Source of the DNA: Holophagales bacterium
GTDB lineage: Bacteria > Acidobacteriota > Holophagae > Holophagales > Holophagaceae
DNA length: 5,714 bases
Direction: 5' to 3'
Assembly: GCA_031256155.1 (NCBI GenBank)
Contig: JAIRRD010000044.1
Span: forward strand, 1 to 5,714
Shown: piece by piece, positions 4,782-5,714 of the stretch
How the letters are laid out: the number at the start of each line of letters is the position of its first letter
Position numbering within the stretch: the first letter of the stretch is position 1
Translations under genes and position numbers: made by a program
Notes under the pieces: generated by a model
The model's database searches: none
Told to the model about the DNA's origin: nothing
Seen by the model: the letters and a program-made list of their open reading frames with translations, nothing else

Positions 4782-5714
4782 CTATGTCACACTAGCGCGC
4801 AAAACAGCTATCGCTTCATGCAGTTTGCTTAAATTCCCGAATTTACCTTGGAATTGCCTACCTGATCCACCGCCTTTTCCATTCAGTACGGCAGTAGCTT
4901 CACGGCCTAGCTTTGGAATGTCGGCTTCACAAGCGCTTCCGGCAGCAAGACTGAAAAAGGCGCTGCCATCTTTTTCGGCGGTCACAAAGACTGCGCGGTT
5001 ATTATCAAGCTCAAGCAGCAGACGAACGATTTTTTGCAAAAAACCAGCGTCTTTGTTTTCAAAGTGATGGGTTAGCAGGGTTTCGGGTTCCATAATCAAG
5101 AATTTCGCGTACAGGGCGGCCAATTCATCCTCCGCGTGGCGCAGGGAGCGTTCTAAGTCCTTTTCGTGAGCGAGACGTTGTTCAATAGCGGCAACCAGAG
5201 CATTATCTGGACGTCCTAAAATAGTCCTCAGTTGATAGCCACGCTGTTCATGAGCTTCCATGCGGTCGCGGAGCCTCTTGCCAAAGATGAAAAACAGTCG
5301 CGTTCCACTGCGAATCGTTTCCGTGTCAAGCAGCTTCAGGCATTCAAGTTCCGATGTTGAGGCCAGGTGAGTTCCTCCGCATGTATTTACGTCCAAACCC
5401 TGTATCTCCACCAGACGGACATCGCCCTGATGACCATCGGGCAGGCCGCGTGAGCGCACATTCAACGTTTTGTAATTTTCCTGAGTTACCCATGATGTAC
5501 GAATGTTTCTTGCGGCAATAATTTCATTTATAACGGCTTCTTCCAGTTCATGACGTTGCTGGCGCGTGATTTGGGGTGCATCAAGTTCAATATCACAGAG
5601 TTCAGGCCCCAAATGAAACGCTGTAGTAGCCCAACCGAAATGGTCATGCGCTACAGCGGTGAGTAGATGCTGACCAGTGTGCTGCTGCATGTGGTCAAAG
5701 CGACGGTTCCAGTC
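4782..5714 (-). CDS. Alanyl-tRNA editing protein, AlaX-L type; 5' end beyond right edge
   Basis: The frame is open from the right edge to TAG at 4784-4782, giving 310 visible residues. A Met at visible residue 9 is internal: the preceding DWNRRFDH belongs to the conserved sequence leading into the first zinc motif, so about 80-90 N-terminal residues are missing, judged from a usual length near 400. HTGQH (visible residues 12-16) and CGGTH (112-116) supply the four zinc ligands of the AlaRS-type editing domain. A helical linker (about 145-205) is followed by a DHHA1-like C-terminal domain with the Gly-rich NGKGGGSGRQFQG (278-290). Known role: hydrolysis in trans of mischarged Ser-tRNA(Ala), and in some members Gly-tRNA(Ala), in the cytoplasm to protect translation accuracy. 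HTGQH, rather than the HxATH type, separates it from the C-terminal half of alanyl-tRNA synthetase itself, which is the main alternative. The 3' flank holds a 146-bp palindrome-rich gap. Confidence 0.88.
   Translation of the reverse strand, partial: DWNRRFDHMQQHTGQHLLTAVAHDHFGWATTAFHLGPELCDIELDAPQITRQQRHELEEAVINEIIAARNIRTSWVTQENYKTLNVRSRGLPDGHQGDVRLVEIQGLDVNTCGGTHLASTSELECLKLLDTETIRSGTRLFFIFGKRLRDRMEAHEQRGYQLRTILGRPDNALVAAIEQRLAHEKDLERSLRHAEDELAALYAKFLIMEPETLLTHHFENKDAGFLQKIVRLLLELDNNRAVFVTAEKDGSAFFSLAAGSACEADIPKLGREATAVLNGKGGGSGRQFQGKFGNLSKLHEAIAVLRASVT

Noticed and set aside
4782..5714. C-terminal half of alanyl-tRNA synthetase
   Set aside because: The HTGQH motif preceded by DWNRRFDH is of the free-standing AlaX type. 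The part that would decide this fully lies beyond the right edge.

Overview
The window is a bacterial chromosome segment of moderate GC (judged by eye). Four protein-coding genes all lie on the minus strand, so transcription runs from the right edge to the left edge. In that order they are a free-standing alanyl-tRNA editing protein of the AlaX type (5' end beyond the right edge), an uncharacterised protein whose N-terminal half resembles the fumarylacetoacetate hydrolase (FAH) family, a membrane-anchored TPR protein, and a secreted S9/prolyl-oligopeptidase-type peptidase. The peptidase's catalytic domain lies beyond the left edge, so only its signal peptide and beta-propeller are visible. Its reading frame is open without a stop from position 1795 to the left edge.

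The organism cannot be named from this segment. The peptidase is of a type with a DPP IV/PD40-like propeller, a charged Lys/Glu insert and a Gly-rich insert, which I associate with Planctomycetota, Acidobacteriota, Armatimonadota and similar groups. I see no phage, plasmid, CRISPR, tRNA or rRNA signal.

The genes are not tightly coupled: the gaps are 146 bp (4636-4781), 83 bp (3773-3855) and 246 bp (1796-2041). No shared pathway is evident, and the order gives little functional linkage.

The most distinctive content is in the gaps. All three carry palindromes whose ends share a half-site of the form ATAGC[AG][AG]TT. About ten copies are visible, none was noticed inside the genes, and paired arms change together so that pairing is kept. 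The 246-bp gap also contains a compact block of about 160 bp, bounded by inverted ATACCAAGTT/AACTTGGTAT ends that enclose three further hairpins. This looks like a small non-autonomous repeat element, and one of its ends supplies or overlaps the stop codon of the TPR gene. Read outward, the half-site gives TGCTATA, which resembles an extended -10 promoter. In front of the two genes without a Shine-Dalgarno sequence, -10-like hexamers are placed so that transcription could begin at or next to the start codon. Whether these repeats act as portable promoters or only as structured spacers is open.
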